64,000 nt of DNA from Botryococcus braunii (GCA_002005505.1 MVGU01001144.1:110001-174000); one strand, 5' to 3'. Positions 32,224-44,988 are shown, numbered from the stretch's first letter. The notes: a model not told the origin generated them from the sequence alone. A program made the numbers and translations.

Positions 32224-35200
32224 CTATGTCATCTTCACAAGTCCAAACCCTCGCCTGTGCACCTGGAAGACAGGGCGAGCGAGAGGCTTTGTGAGCATGT
32301 CTGCCTTGTTCCTTGCAGACTCCACATAGCAGAGTGTAACCTGCCCCTTTGCAATAGCTTCACGTGCAAAGTGGAAGCACACTGCAATGTGCTTAGTATA
32401 CTTGCTATACAGTGGGTTTTTCAGGTTAGCAATGCACCCCTGATTGTCACAGTATAGCTTCACTGACCAAGGAGGAGTTCCGATTTCCTCCATGAACCCA
32501 CGCAGCCAGTTAAGCTCCTTAATAGCCAGACTGGTTGCCATGAATTCTGCCTCCACAGTGGAGGTAGCAACTGAGTGTTGCTTCTTACTACCCCAGACCA
32601 CAGCACTGCCAAACACTGATAGCACATACCCCGAGGTAGAATGCCTGCTGTCAATATCGCCAGCATAATCTGCATCAACATGACCTTCTAACACATGCCC
32701 TTTCCCTCCCAGCACTAAGACACACTCTCGAGTAGACTGAAGATACCTCAATACCCTCAAGCCCTCATTCATGTGGGCAGTGGTGGGAGCGTTCCGGTAA
32801 CGGGACAGAACACCCACAGCCTGAGCTATATCAGGTCGAGTTGTATTAGCAATATACAACAGAGACCCAACAAGCTCACAATATCTATGCCCGGGAGGCA
32901 GTGGAGTCCCAGACCCAAAGCTGGTCTCACCCACTGTAACCTGCGGCATCCCCGACATCACAAAGTCTTTACTCATGGGAGTATCGACTGTACGTGACTC
33001 AGCACTCACCCCAAACTTCTCACACAGTGCATCAATCTTAGGCACGCAGCTCAGTGATAGGCACCGATTCTCTCTATCTCTCAGGATCTGGCAGCCCAAG
33101 AAATCCTTGACTTCACCGAGGTCATGAATCTTGAAGCTTGCCAACAGCTCCTTTTTCACCCATTCTATCTCTTCCGCACCCATTGCCACAATCAAAAGAT
33201 CATCAACATACACAAGCATGTATGACAGCTCCCCATCCTCGTGTCTCTTTATGTAAACTCCCGCATCACTCTTACACACTTCATATCCCATACTTAGCAG
33301 CTTCTCATTCAGGGTCTTGTGCCAAGCCCTGGGAGCCTACTTCAGGCCATAAAGGGCCTTACGCAGTCTGCACACAATGTTGGGGTTGCCATTATCAAAC
33401 CCAGGAGGCTGTGTCACATACACCTCCTCCTCTAATTCACCATTCAAAAAGGCGGTCTTTATATCCACCTGGTGAATTTCCATGTTCTTTGCTGCAGCAG
33501 TTGCTAGCAAAGTCCTCCTGGACCCATAGCTACTGGTAGGTGCGAAGACCTCATCTACATCAACTTCAGGAATCTGTCTACAGCCCTGGCTGGGCTACAA
33601 GCCGAGCCTTAAATCTCAACACGTTCCCATGTGCATCAGTCTTCACAGAGAAGATCCAATGCACAGGGATCACCTTGTGTCCCCTGGGTCTCTCAACGTA
33701 CTCCATCACCTCGTGCGCATCAAGAGAATCTTTCTCCTCTTGCATTGCCTGGCGCCAGAATTCCCACTGAGGGGATCTTTGCGCCTCCCTGAGGTTTCCA
33801 GGGACTGGCACCTTGGACCACCTCACCCCAGGTATCTGACCCTTTACAGGATTCAGATTGTGATCATGCACAACATGGCTATCCTCTCTAGGCTCACACG
33901 CACGTGCTTCCACTACTCTTTCGCTCGAGGTTACTGCGTTACACACCTCTCTGACTCTCTCCCACTCTGCAGGTGTCTGCAGCTTTCTCTCCTTGGAGGA
34001 TTCACATGCTGCTCCACTCAATCTGGGTCTTACATCACTCATCATGTCCCAAACGCACTCATCACTCAATGGCGCAGCATAATCTGGCACTGTGCGACAC
34101 CCTGCAGTGGTGTCTCTCTCATCCACGCTTGTACTCTCACAACACACCTGTGACTCCCCAGTGTGTCCCTCACAAGCACGCACAAGCACGCGAGCCTGGC
34201 CATCTGAAGACTCCCTTTGTCCATCAAGTGTCTGATTGGAAATCTCCAAACTGACCTCTCTTGCCTCACTCTCAGCGCTTACATGATCAGACATGCCCTC
34301 CAGCCTGGCCAAGTCCTGTCCATTAGGCTGAGCTTCCGTTGCTTCCCCTGGGCAAATGGCCTCTGACATTCACCTATTCTCTCCATCACTCACATCTCCA
34401 TCATGTTCCACAGTGACTTCAGCTGCAGTCTCACGTGCTGCTACTCTCTGATCATACCGTTGCTGCCGGGTCAGCCCGTCTTGCCCTCGGACACCCATGG
34501 CCCCAACTTCCATTCGAACACGATCTTGCACATTATTCAAACGTTGCAGGTGTGACTTGGTCTCCTGGCCTCCTCGCGCCAGGTTCTCCATGTGTCCGAG
34601 TACAGACCAGCTGTGGCCGGACTGCGTATGGCTCAGCTCCGAGGAAGTGGGCTCCCCGTCCACGTTGACACTTGTAGTCTCAGAATTCTCACAGGGGTTG
34701 ATTGCACATGGGGTAGTTGCACAGGGGGTGGTTGCACAGGGGGAGTCAGGTCCGGACTGCTGCACGTTGACCTCTCGGTTGCAGAGAGGCTCAGGATCAT
34801 CTGAGTCCCAAAAAGACAACTGACCCAAGGACTGCTGGCCCTCCTGTTGTACAAAAGGCAAGGCAAAGGGCTGCTGGACTGCATTTGGACTCACAGGAGA
34901 CATGGTGCTAAGCCCCACTCTGTCTGCGCCCCTTAAGTGCTCCAGAAAGGTAACATCTCTGCTTTCTTTCCAAATCCCGTTTCCCATATAAATTCTATAT
35001 GCCTTTGACACACTGGAATACCCTGTGAAGAGACCAGGGGAGGTCTTAGACTCAAACACTCCCCTTTGGTGATCAGGTATGTGCACATGTGCTAGACAGC
35101 CAAAAGTCCTGAGCAGGGATACATCGGGCTTTACCCCATGGAAGGCTTCATAAGGCGTCTTGTCACGTCCAGTCACAGGTCCCATATTGTACAGGATGCA

Positions 35201-37129
35201 GGCTGTCTCCACTGCTTCCTTCCAGAGTGACTGTTTGGCAGCTGCATGCAACATGGGTGTTCTGGCCTTCTCCTTGATTGTTCGGTTCATCCGTTCAGCA
35301 ACGCCATTTTGCTGAGGCGTGTATGCTGCAGAGGTCTCAATTTAATTCCCTCCTGCGTACAGAAACCCTTCAATGTACTGTTGAGGAATTCTGTCCCCCT
35401 GTCAGTACGAATGCACTTAACAGAGCGGTTCAACTGCCTCTGCCAAAAAATCAGGAGGTCTCTGACTGCACTGCTGATTGCATCCTTGGTTTTTACTGCC
35501 AGGGCTATGACATAGTGCGTAGCCTCATCCACAATCGTGACAAAGAAGCGCTCCCCGGTAATAGCTGTGGCCAACTGTGTCCAAATGAATTCTCTCAAGG
35601 GGCTCAGTGGCTGCTGTGGAACTGGTTCAAAAAGGGGGACGACTGTGCTTTCCTTGAATGCACGCTTCACATGAAGAGTGACAGTTTGCGCAAGGGGAGA
35701 GAGATACAGGGATGCCCAGGACCAAATCTTTAGACTGCAGTCGCCTCATATTAAACTCCCCTGGGTGCCCCAGTCTACTGTGCCACAGTGCTCTCAATCT
35801 GCAATCATGAGCGACTGGTGCTCTGGCTGTGTTAACAAACACAGAGACAGGATTTCTGACTGGACTGACCTTCTGCAAGAAATACAGGCCATTTCTCTGT
35901 GCAACTGAACAAGACCAGTTTTGAGCGCCACGCATCCCAGTGTAACTTCCCACACTGTCTGTCACAAAACTAGCCCCATCACGTATAGCAGCTGTCACTG
36001 AAATCAGATTAGCTGTAGCTGAAGGAACACAATGCACATTGTGAAGCCACAGGGGTTGCTGTTCTGCACTGCTCAAGCACAGGGAACCAGTTGCAATTAT
36101 CTGTCCCGTGGCATCTGATGTAGCCATATGCAAAGGAATGGGATTTCTGTGCAGGGTGGGGGAATGTAGCAGGGACAGATCATTGACTAGGTGGATGGTG
36201 GCTCCACTGTCCACCAGAAAACTTCTCGCTTCTGGCATGACGCGTGTTGGTGTTAAGACATTCAGAGAAATCATGGCAGACATACCAGAGGGTGGTGGAT
36301 ATCCCCCGGGGAAAAAGTTGTTGCCGTTCCCGCTGCCCTCCGGAGGTCGAGTCACTGCAGCCGACGCTTGATTTTGGAATTGCGGAAGCAGATTGGCCAT
36401 TGCAGCCATGACTTGCTGCAGGTTCTGTTGCATCTTCTCGTCCGCCTCCTTCTTGAGGCAGTTCCTCTCAAAATGGCCTAGCTTGTTGCAGTAGCGGCAG
36501 CGCCTGTTGTCACGCCGGTCCCGTCCCTCCACCTTGGTCGATGAAGCTTGGCCCCCCTGGCCTCCAGCTTGGGTCTCCTGTGGGCTTGCAGTCCCTGGTG
36601 TGGTGGAGTAGGCTGGTGTGATGGCTGCCCTGGCCACAGGGGTGACTCTGGGGACCTGGTCGTTGAAGCCCAGTCCCTTGGCTGTGGTGGAGATGATCTC
36701 CCACAGTCCCTCAAGATCCTTCCCAGCAGATGAGGAGAACATCCCAGTCTCCTTCGCTTCCTCTGGCAGGCCCTTGATGATTGCCAGCTTGGCTTCTCTC
36801 TCCATGATGGAGTGCCCATTTCGCTTGAGTGCATGGAAGAGTGCCACCTTCCTGTTGTAGTAGTCCTCCAACGTTTCTGTCTCTCCCATGCTGGTGTGTA
36901 GGAGCTCTAGCCAGCGTGCTGTTACCTCCTGGTCTGCCCCTCCAGTAAAACGCTCTCGAACCCACTGGTAGGCATTGGCTGCCACTTGCATTGCAGCCAG
37001 CTTGGCACCCCACGCCTTGGGGACGCTCTCAATCAGCATTAGGAGCGCTGCTGCATTCTCCTCTGTGTCTGGCATTGGAGCTTCAATGGCTTCCTTGCAC
37101 CTTTTGAGGCCACAGGCTGCCACATATGC
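32224..37129 (-). pseudogene. A2 gag-pol, main part
   Basis: Same order as A1. Gag runs from NLAYVAACGLKRCKEA (37129) with CRYCNKLGHFERNC; protease has FLVDSGATIHLVND; then pre-integrase domain, integrase, acidic linker, RT and RNase H (32224-33291, ending GFGLVKMT). Lesions beyond the D insertion: TGA just after SRPPF (about 35627), an 11-12 bp deletion near 35570, a one-base loss near 35340, TGA near 34370, and a 4-bp duplication near 33590 that shifts frame. It shares with A1 the TAG in LYGLKQAPRAW (33337-33339). The integrase site where A1 carries insert N is uninterrupted here (aaaatggcgttgctg). Confidence 0.9.
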
Positions 37130-37532
37130 CAGATTGTAGTGTATTGAGTGGAGGCTGCCGTAACCGTCAGCGGTCCGTTTGCATGAAGAGAGACGTATCC
37201 CCTGTGAACACCACCAAGTACTCTCAATGTCTATATAGACCAGTGCTCGCACTGCCGTCTATATCTGCCGACTGCTCTCCGATCAGGACACCCTTGGCCC
37301 TTCAGCAGTCCCAGGAGTTTAATGGCTACTCCCAACCAATCGCTATAACCAGTGTGCAACTCGTCACACACAAATAGCCTTACTGTTCGCACAACAGTAA
37401 CATACAAGCAATGCAGCTCCTGTATTGAAATGAATGTGACAGCAGTATATCAAGCAGTCCTTCAATACAGAGCAAACACTATTCAGCTTGGAGTTCGAAG
37501 CCCAGATGCATTCCACACCCCATCGAGACTCG

Positions 37533-37537
37533 TTACA
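37533..37537 (-). terminator. TGTAA polyadenylation signal abutting D copy 2
   Basis: Minus-strand atttgtaacg; TGTAA ends two bases before copy 2. The counterpart in the other LTR is at 43807-43811. Confidence 0.6.
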
Positions 37538-37624
37538 AATGGTTTACGTATATTCACCTGTGAACACCACCAAGTACTCTCAATGTCTATATAGACCAGT
37601 GCTCGCACTGCCGTCTATATCTGC

Positions 37625-37728
37625 CTGCACCCGAGCGTTACGATTTACTTGTGGGTTCATCAGTGTCCATAAAATATATCTAAACCACATAAAACACACA
37701 CGCAACCTATCCACATATGTGTACGTAC
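37625..37728 (-). other. D leader intron 3 (104 bp)
   Basis: Minus strand gtacgtac ... gggtgcag. Precisely absent from copy 2. Confidence 0.88.
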
Positions 37729-37800
37729 CGACTGCTCTCCGATCAGGACACCCTTGGCCCTTCAGCAGTCCCAGGAGTTTAATGGCTACTCCCAACCAAT

Positions 37801-37886
37801 CTGCACAATATGTGGATCATCAGAGATCAAAACAAAACAGTTATTTAACCAGCAGGAGCATGCTTGTTATACGTATCTGTACTCAC
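37801..37886 (-). other. D leader intron 2 (86 bp)
   Basis: Minus strand gtgagtac ... ttgtgcag. Precisely absent from copy 2. Confidence 0.88.
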
Positions 37887-37965
37887 CACTGTAACCAGTG
37901 TGCAACTCGTCACACACAAATAGCCTTACTGTTCGCACAACAGTAACATACAAGCAATGCAGCTC

Positions 37966-38088
37966 CTGCAACACAAGACACATGTAATGTTTCATAATCA
38001 GCAGAAACATCAGTATGCATGTGCTTAACGCCTACGATCGCAGCCACACGACTGCGACCGTTACCCTTGCCAGCGATCGCAAGCTTAC
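37966..38088 (-). other. D leader intron 1 (123 bp)
   Basis: Minus strand gtaagctt ... tgttgcag. Precisely absent from copy 2. Confidence 0.88.
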
Positions 38089-38777
38089 CTGTATTGAAAT
38101 GAATGTGACAGCAGTATATCAAGCAGTCCTTCAATACAGAGCAAACACTATTCAGCTTGGAGTTCGAAGCCCAGATGCATTCCACACCCCATCGAGACTG
38201 CCAAGCTTGCTCGCGATCTGGCGTTTCTATACCTCCTGATCGTAACGGCGGTAACGGGACAGTTCCTTTCGAGAGGCTGTACCGTACTGCATGGTCACAT
38301 AAACAACCCTGACACGGCCCTATGCCATCGTGTAGCCTTACAACTGTACCACAAATCCTGAACTTATACACGTGTACACGCTCACTGGAGTCTATTACTT
38401 GTGACACATCGTCACCAGTACAAGACCTGTACTGCATGGAGGTCTCTATATGATCAACCAAACTGATCACAATACATTAACCCTAGAAACGCAATCAGGC
38501 GCATCCTCTTTCTTGTACTCCACACGTGGAGAGGTTCTAGTTATACAATGTTTCCTAAAACCACATGTTAAACTGATAGTACCCTTGTACGTTTGCCATC
38601 ACGTATCTATACGTACCTATCAGTTTACACAACAATCTTCCCCTTTTAGAAAACATTTATAACAACGTTCAATAATGATGAGTTCAATTGTTCCAGTCAA
38701 CGCACTACTCTTCCGAGTTAACTTAGGCACTGTGAAGCCCTAAAGCCCTAAAGCCCTAGAACTTCAACTCTCTAGGG

Positions 38778-39427
38778 TTAACCCATTCTCAAGCTGTCAC
38801 GGTGCTTGGGGAAGACAGGACCGGCCAACGGCTTTGTGAAAATATCAGCCACATTGTCTTCTGTGCTGACGTACACTGGCGTGATTTGCCCCCATGCAAC
38901 CTTCTCCCTCGCTTGATGATAGCACACGCTAATGTGCTTGGTGTATTTGGAAAACACGTGGTTCTGCAGATTTGCAATACAACCCATGTTGTCCATCCTC
39001 GATTCTACACCCGACACTGCCTGACCAAGCTCCTCCAACAAGCTCCCAAGCCACACACCTTTCTTTATTGCGTGACTTGCCGCAATAAATTCGGCCTCAA
39101 CAGTTGAAGTCGCAACTGATTGTTGCTTCTTACTTCCCCACGACACTGCTCCCCTATTTAGCAGGAACACGAAACCGGTGTTGATTTTCTTGTATCAACA
39201 TCCCCCGCAAAATCAGAGTCAACAAAGCCAGTCAGACTTTGCTTCCCCTTTCCTTCGTACACCAATCCCGTATCCTTGGTACCTAACAGATACCTCACAA
39301 TCCTCAACCCTGCACGCATGTGTGCAGTGGTTGGGGCTGCACAATAACGTGCCAGCAGGCTAACTGCATGTGAGATGTCTGGCCGTGTGATATTGGCCAA
39401 ACATTGCAGCGATCCGATGAGCTCCAA
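38778..39427 (-). pseudogene. D pol remnant: end of RT and RNase H
   Basis: Minus strand: ELIGSLQCLANITRPDISHA and FVDSDFAGDVDTRKST (39427-39158), then after a one-base shift GAVSWGSKKQQSVATSTVEA and SKYTKHISVCYHQARE (39170-38778), ending TKPLAGPVFPKHRDSL. This is the C-terminal end of a copia RT/RNase H. A purine tract (plus atcttccccttttag, 38635-38649) lies between it and the 3' LTR. Confidence 0.88.
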
Positions 39428-42400
39428 GTACCGGTGTCGGTCCGGCCGTGAAGATCCAGAACCCGCATTCTCTTCCCCAAAGATCTGAGAATACTTCGTA
39501 CCAACTTCTTGCTTCCCCGTTCCTTTGCTTCCCCCGACCGGTACTCATCCTGGCATTGGAACACAGCAAGAATCCAAAGTACAACTTTTTCTTTGATGAC
39601 CACAACACAAACATGTACTACATGCTGTCCCTTCCCCTTCAAGAAAGATACGAGCACTCTTAACATTACTTACTAGTCTAGAACCACCGTTGTTAGCAGA
39701 ACCAACCCTCTACCATAAGGTGCCAACCACCTCAATTCACAAAGCTTGAATAACCAGAAGCGCGGGACTACAAATTAGCAGTCCCCAACCAACACTTCTA
39801 TTGTTAAAACCACTATATAGTTTCCAGGTACACTCCCGTACCTGCAAACAACATGCATATCATGCAACAAACTGCAATGCAATCCAATTCACATGAGTTC
39901 TACCATTGTACTCAACCAACCAGTAGAGAGCTCAGCGCCGACAACAAACAAGGCTGTCAGTACATACTTAAGTGTTTCCAAATACCTCCTCTCAAACCCT
40001 GGGGAGATGCACGGCACACACAGAGTGACCAAATGTTCAAGGGCCAAAACACAAAAGATCCTCAGCAAGGTCCCAGCCAATAACCATGGCTGAGATAAAT
40101 CATGAGGTTAAAACAACTTAAGAGATTCGAACCACGAATCGTCCGGAGTATCGACCAGTACCTCGATCAACAGAATTCACACTTCGACACGGAGTCTTAA
40201 GCCTAAACCGCGTGACTACCACTCGAACTCAAGTGGTAAAAACAACTTAGGAGATTCGAACCACGAATCGTCCGGAGTATCGAACAGTACCCCGATCAAC
40301 AAAATTCACGATTCGACACGGAGTGTCAAGCTTAAAACCGCGTGACTACCACTTGAACTCACTCGAGTCGAACCGTAAAACCAGAAATCGACGTGCAGTC
40401 TCTCTCACTAACGTGTGAGAACTAGACCTAGCACGTTTTCTGTGCAGTAAGAGCTACAAGGCCTCCCTGAGCCATTCAGGACCAGGAGAACACTCAGTTC
40501 ACACCAAATTGTCTAAGTATTTTCTAAAAAAAAATTATCTCAACCTTAATGCCACACTAAAAGACCTCTTTCCAAGTGTTTCTAGTGGCAATCTTGCACG
40601 CTGCGCACCAGCGCAACGATGTCTGAAAGCACTTAACCAGCCACAACCCCTTTCCAATTTTAACCAAAATCTTAACAACTCTACAGAAGATTGTAGAATT
40701 GAATTGACTACCCTGGAGGAAAAATTACAATCCTTAACAATGTGCAGTATCTTCTCAACTAGATTTCACCTCAAAAGGTTGTCTGTCACACACACAAGAG
40801 TATTCCAGCCATCACACATCATGGCCCATCCCCACCTCAATACTCCAATCAACATCATGTCTTATCTTGTCAGAAAATTGTCACAGGAAACACGGAAGTG
40901 ACCAGCCTCTCATCAGAATGGTCCCCTTGCACCAATATTCCAACAAATACTCACCATTAAGGCAGCAACTGCTCTCAACAAGAACAGATGCCCCATCTTA
41001 ACACATGCAATCGTAATCATCAGCATGACCTGGCAATCCAACCATATGTAAATCTTCAGATCATGGTGCTAGTGTAAACATACACACAGGCACATCCCTC
41101 ATGACATATGAGTTGATCGAAACATGCTGTCTCCAAGGAGTTTTAAGCAAGTACAGCTACTTGAGTCCTACCCCTGACTCTCAGCTACATGCCTAAACAT
41201 CTAAACCAACCAAAAAACAAGACAGGAAATATCTCATCCCTTTGTTTTCTTGGATTCCCAACCACAACATTAGGAGGATTAAATGCCTACTCCATACTAG
41301 GATACCTCAGTCCAATTTGGCATGAACTTCCCTCCTCTATGTTTAAACCTTTTGAACCAAAATGCACCATGGATGCTCTAACTCTGCTACCAACTGTTGA
41401 GCAAAATTTAAGCATTTCTTGTCATCCCCTTCCTCTTTTGTTTTTGATGTGAAGAGCACCCTCTTTCTACTGCAACCCATCCCATCACTGTGAATGTGTT
41501 CCAAGTGTTTTTATCACAACTCATGTACCCCAACAATTCTTTATCATCTAATCCAGATTTCACCCTTTATGTACCACAACCTGATGCAGTACTAACATTT
41601 ACATCTTCCCCAGAACCCTCAAAGGAATACCAGATTTCCACTACCCTGCTCAATTTTTCCTTCCCAAGTCTACTCTCTCTGGATCATGATCAGTCCCATA
41701 ATCAACTTGAAATCCTCTGTACTTTCAAAACTGATGGTGTAGAGCTTGAAGGATCTCACATCTCAACTTTCTGAGCCCCAGGTACACTTCTTTGCGTCTC
41801 CCAAAACTCCCCTCCCTCTTCCGGGCAAGAACCTGAGTCTTGGAAACCCACACGTTTACGCAACGATAACCTGAAACCTACTCACTCCAATATTTCTGCG
41901 CTAACCACTCTGATTTCCCCTTTCATAGATCTGGGCACAAGGTTTGAAGACAATTGCCATTACCTTAAGCCATCATGGTAAAGCACTAATAATTTGGTGC
42001 AAAGCCAGTCTTCACCACCTAAACGCGTGATCGCACCGATAACTTTTAAACTTCTCATGACCCAATTATGCATCAGCTTTGGCCCAAACACTCCCACATT
42101 TGGACAGCATACTCAGCTCACACACTTTTAGGCTCTAGTTGCTGCCATGCAATTTCTCATCCTCACTCAACCCTATATATCTTATCTTGATCAACAAGCC
42201 CCTCTGTTGATTAAGATATGCATGTGCTGCACTATCCTACAACACACACATGCAGATGAATGTGCACCAGAGACAATTCATACTAACTCTACACCCAATC
42301 TAGTATCATGTAACTCAGCCCATGTACATACATAACTTGCACATACTCATTATCACTGTCTCTTCGACGCCAAGTAGGCTCCTGCCAAGAGCCCCCTTTT

Positions 42401-43390
42401 CTTTTTCTTGGTTCAGGCTTAAATCCTAACATCAATAGGACAAACCTACAGAAGAAACTGTAGACCGCCCGAGAGGATGTGCCCCCAATGACACCTCATC
42501 GTGGGGCCAGCTCCAGCAGGAGTTGCTTTGAGGTACTCAATGAGCCCGCAAGCCATCCTCTTCCCCTGCATCCTCAATCAATGCAACTCAAAATTAGTGT
42601 CATGCTCACTTTTACTCATGCCAGCCCAGTCAGACCAGCCATATTCCCTCCACTTCATTGCTTCACAATGCCAAAACTGACTCACGCTTTTAAGTGATTT
42701 ACATACACTAAGGATTTTGAACTCCAATGTTCACTCAACAATGAACATGATATCAACAAAAACCCAGTCATCACATGCCTCTGATATAATAGCTTCAACA
42801 ACTTCACAAGAAGCCACTCACTCCTCTTGCATGCAATCTCGCAACATCTTGATCTTCACACAGCACCAAATCACGCTCCCAAAGTACATCTGGTACCATG
42901 CACCGTGATGTGAATTATGTAATCACCCTGGCTGAAACTCCACATCACCACACATCAATGATATCAAATGCAACTGCGCTCTTTCACGCCAACCAGCATT
43001 TTCACAACAACCACCCCTGAAGCAAGCATACAAACAACAACCCCATCTTTCAAATGACACATCATTTGGCTCGGCCACAATCAATGAGAAGGTGCATCCC
43101 CATTGCCACATGCACAACTCTCCAGGTTGCAAGCCGTATCCGATGTTGTCTAATGGAGCCAATTGTCGATGTAGCTCCATCCAGTCGTCTCAAACCCCGA
43201 GCCCGCTCGCCTGTTTTGCAGCTGCTCTCTCACTGTACTGCTGGCTACTAATCAGTAACCACTTGTCTTTCAGAGTGTATCTTTACCACTCTGACTCTAT
43301 CTGCAGCCCCACTGACCGTACGGCCCCGCGTGGCTCTTTTCTCTCTAGTGTCTTCTATCAGGATGACGTCGTCGTCTTGCATGCAACGAG
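39428..43390 (-). other. D internal region without recognised coding domains
   Basis: About 4 kb where gag, protease, integrase and most of RT should be. I find no copia motif on either strand. A short frame after the primer site (MQDDDVILIEDTREKRAT, about 43383 on minus) could be an old gag start. From about 40500 to 43000 the plus strand is C-rich and G-poor. The purpose, if any, is unknown; it is the size of a LARD internal region. Confidence 0.6.
40106..40373. repeat. Tandem pair of about 125-130 bp units in D
   Basis: Two units share gagattcgaaccacgaatcg, then cggagtatcga and cgcgtgactaccact, with about 90 percent identity by eye. On the minus strand each contains ggttcgaatct, which resembles a tRNA B box, but no convincing tRNA fold follows. 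Confidence 0.75.
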
Positions 43391-43406
43391 CGGTGGGCCC
43401 ATGACC
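43391..43406 (-). other. D primer-binding site
   Basis: Minus strand ggtcatgggcccaccg, two bases inside the 5' LTR. The ggcccacc part fits the plant initiator tRNA-Met stem better than the other families do; one mismatch (c for t). Confidence 0.75.
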
Positions 43407-43408
43407 TT

Positions 43409-44456
43409 TGTAGTGTATTGAGTGGAGGCTGCCGTAACCGTCAGCGGTCCGTTTGCATGAAGAGAGACGTATCCCCTGTGAACACCACCAAGTACTCTCA
43501 ATGTCTATATAGACCAGTGCTCGCACTGCCGTCTATATCTGCCGACTGCTCTCCGATCAGGACACCCTTGGCCCTTCAGCAGTCCCAGGAGTTTAATGGC
43601 TACTCCCAACCAATCGCTATAACCAGTGTGCAACTCGTCACACACAAATAGCCTTACTGTTCGCACAACAGTAACATACAAGCAATGCAGCTCCTGTATT
43701 GAAATGAATGTGACAGCAGTATATCAAGCAGTCCTTCAATACAGAGCAAACACTATTCAGCTTGGAGTTCGAAGCCCAGATGCATTCCACACCCCATCGA
43801 GACTCGTTACAAATGGTTTACGTATATTTACCTGTGAACACCACCAAGTACTCTCAATGTCTATATAGACCAGTGCTCGCACTGCCGTCTATATCTGCCT
43901 GCACCCGAGCGTTACGATTTACTTGTGGGTTCATCAGTGTCCATAAAATATATCTAAACCACATAAAACACACACGCAACCTATCCACATATGTGTACGT
44001 ACCGACTGCTCTCCGATCAGGACACCCTTGGCCCTTCAGCAGTCCCAGGAGTTTAATGGCTACTCAACGGCGGTAACGGGACAGTTCCTTTCGAGAGGCT
44101 GTACCGTACTGCATGGTCACATAAACAACCCTGACACGGCCCTATGCCATCGTGTAGCCTTACAACTGTACCACAAATCCTGAACTTATACACGTGTACA
44201 CGCTCACTGGAGTCTATTACTTGTGACACATCGTCACCAGTACAAGACCTGTACTGCATGGAGGTCTCTATATGATCAACCAAACTGATCACAATACATT
44301 AACCCTAGAAACGCAATCAGGCGCATCCTCTTTCTTGTACTCCACACGTGGAGAGGTTCTAGTTATACAATGTTTCCTAAAACCACATGTTAAACTGATA
44401 GTACCCTTGTACGTTTGCCATCACGTATCTATACGTACCTATCAGTTTACACAACA
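43409..44456 (-). repeat. D 5' LTR, deleted in copy 1
   Basis: Copy 2 (43804-43476), TGTAA, copy 1 exon 4 (43898-43832) and intron 3 (44002-43899) are intact. Then 452 bp are missing at about 44065, from within exon 3 through exons 2 and 1 and upstream of the predicted start. This LTR has lost the proposed start site. Confidence 0.9.
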
Positions 44457-44461
44457 CAGAT

Positions 44462-44696
44462 CCCAGAATGGAAATTTCACTCCCTCTCTGTCCAGAGTCA
44501 CTGGACATTTGACATTCGTGGTGACGACGCCACCGGTTTTCGTCATTGCGATGCACATCTCTCCACTGTGCGCAGTGGAGTTTGCTGGCTGGCTGGGTGA
44601 TGCAATGATGGAGGAGCCAGACCCAGCTGATCCAGACTCCGTTGCAGTGCGCTTACTTCTCGTTTTCATGATCACTTGTCTGCTTCTAGTTTTCAT
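44462..44696 (-). pseudogene. A2 gag, N-terminal piece
   Basis: The ATG at 44696 opens MKTRSRQVIMKTRSKRTATE and runs to VTLDREGVKFPFWDL, where D interrupts it. Continues at 37129. Confidence 0.88.
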
Positions 44697-44988
44697 GATC
44701 AAGCCAGTTCTTCACTCCAAGCCTTAAATGACTTCCCCTGGAAGCACTTCTTCCTAGCTCTGACACTGAGTTGATCAGTCCCAGAAGTACTTATGCTTTC
44801 CTAGCCCAGTTGCTATTGTACAACAATTCCTTCCAGCACTACAGAAGGAATAATTTTACGTGACTACCTCGATATGTTTGAACGGCCAGACCTCACTCGT
44901 CAGTGAAGCTCGCAGTCTCGAAGCAGTGTCCGAAACCCCCTTTCTCCCCGGAAATCTGTCGTGCGCCACTGCAAGCTCAGCTTGGAAA

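Larger units (their letters stand above)
37135..38634 (-). repeat. D 3' LTR with three leader introns and spliced copy
   Basis: Minus strand, copy 1: exon 1 38199-38089 (111), intron 1 38088-37966, exon 2 37965-37887 (79), intron 2 37886-37801, exon 3 37800-37729 (72), intron 3 37728-37625, exon 4 37624-37558 (67). Copy 2 at 37530-37202 is 329 nt, exactly the sum of the exons. Copy 1 ends ttcacag|gtgaatat; copy 2 ends ttcacag|gggatacg. A TATA-like box (gtatagaaa on minus, 38224-38231) lies 32 nt before exon 1. Confidence 0.92.
37135..44456 (-). mobile_element. Copia element D, large non-autonomous type
   Basis: 7.3-kb minus-strand element with TG/CA ends (tgttgtgtaaac ... atacactaca), inserted in A2 gag; TSD cagat (37130-37134 and 44457-44461). 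LTRs are 37135-38634 (1,500 bp) and 43409-44456 (1,048 bp, with one 452-bp deletion). Outside the deletion they are nearly identical. Internal sequence has only the last 650 bp of a copia pol. The other 4 kb have no recognised domain. Confidence 0.93.

Noticed and set aside
37202..38199. Simple tandem duplication as the cause of the doubled leaders
   Set aside because: Copy 2 lacks two or three GT-AG intervals exactly in C and D and the exon lengths add up; only a spliced RNA intermediate explains this.
38735..38780. Telomere-like repeat (ccctaaagccctaaagccctag)
   Set aside because: Three imperfect units with an extra g between RNase H and the purine tract of D; too short and in the wrong context for telomeric sequence.
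40106..40373. tRNA genes on the minus strand
   Set aside because: A B-box-like motif is present but the T-stem does not pair and the spacing to any A box is too long.
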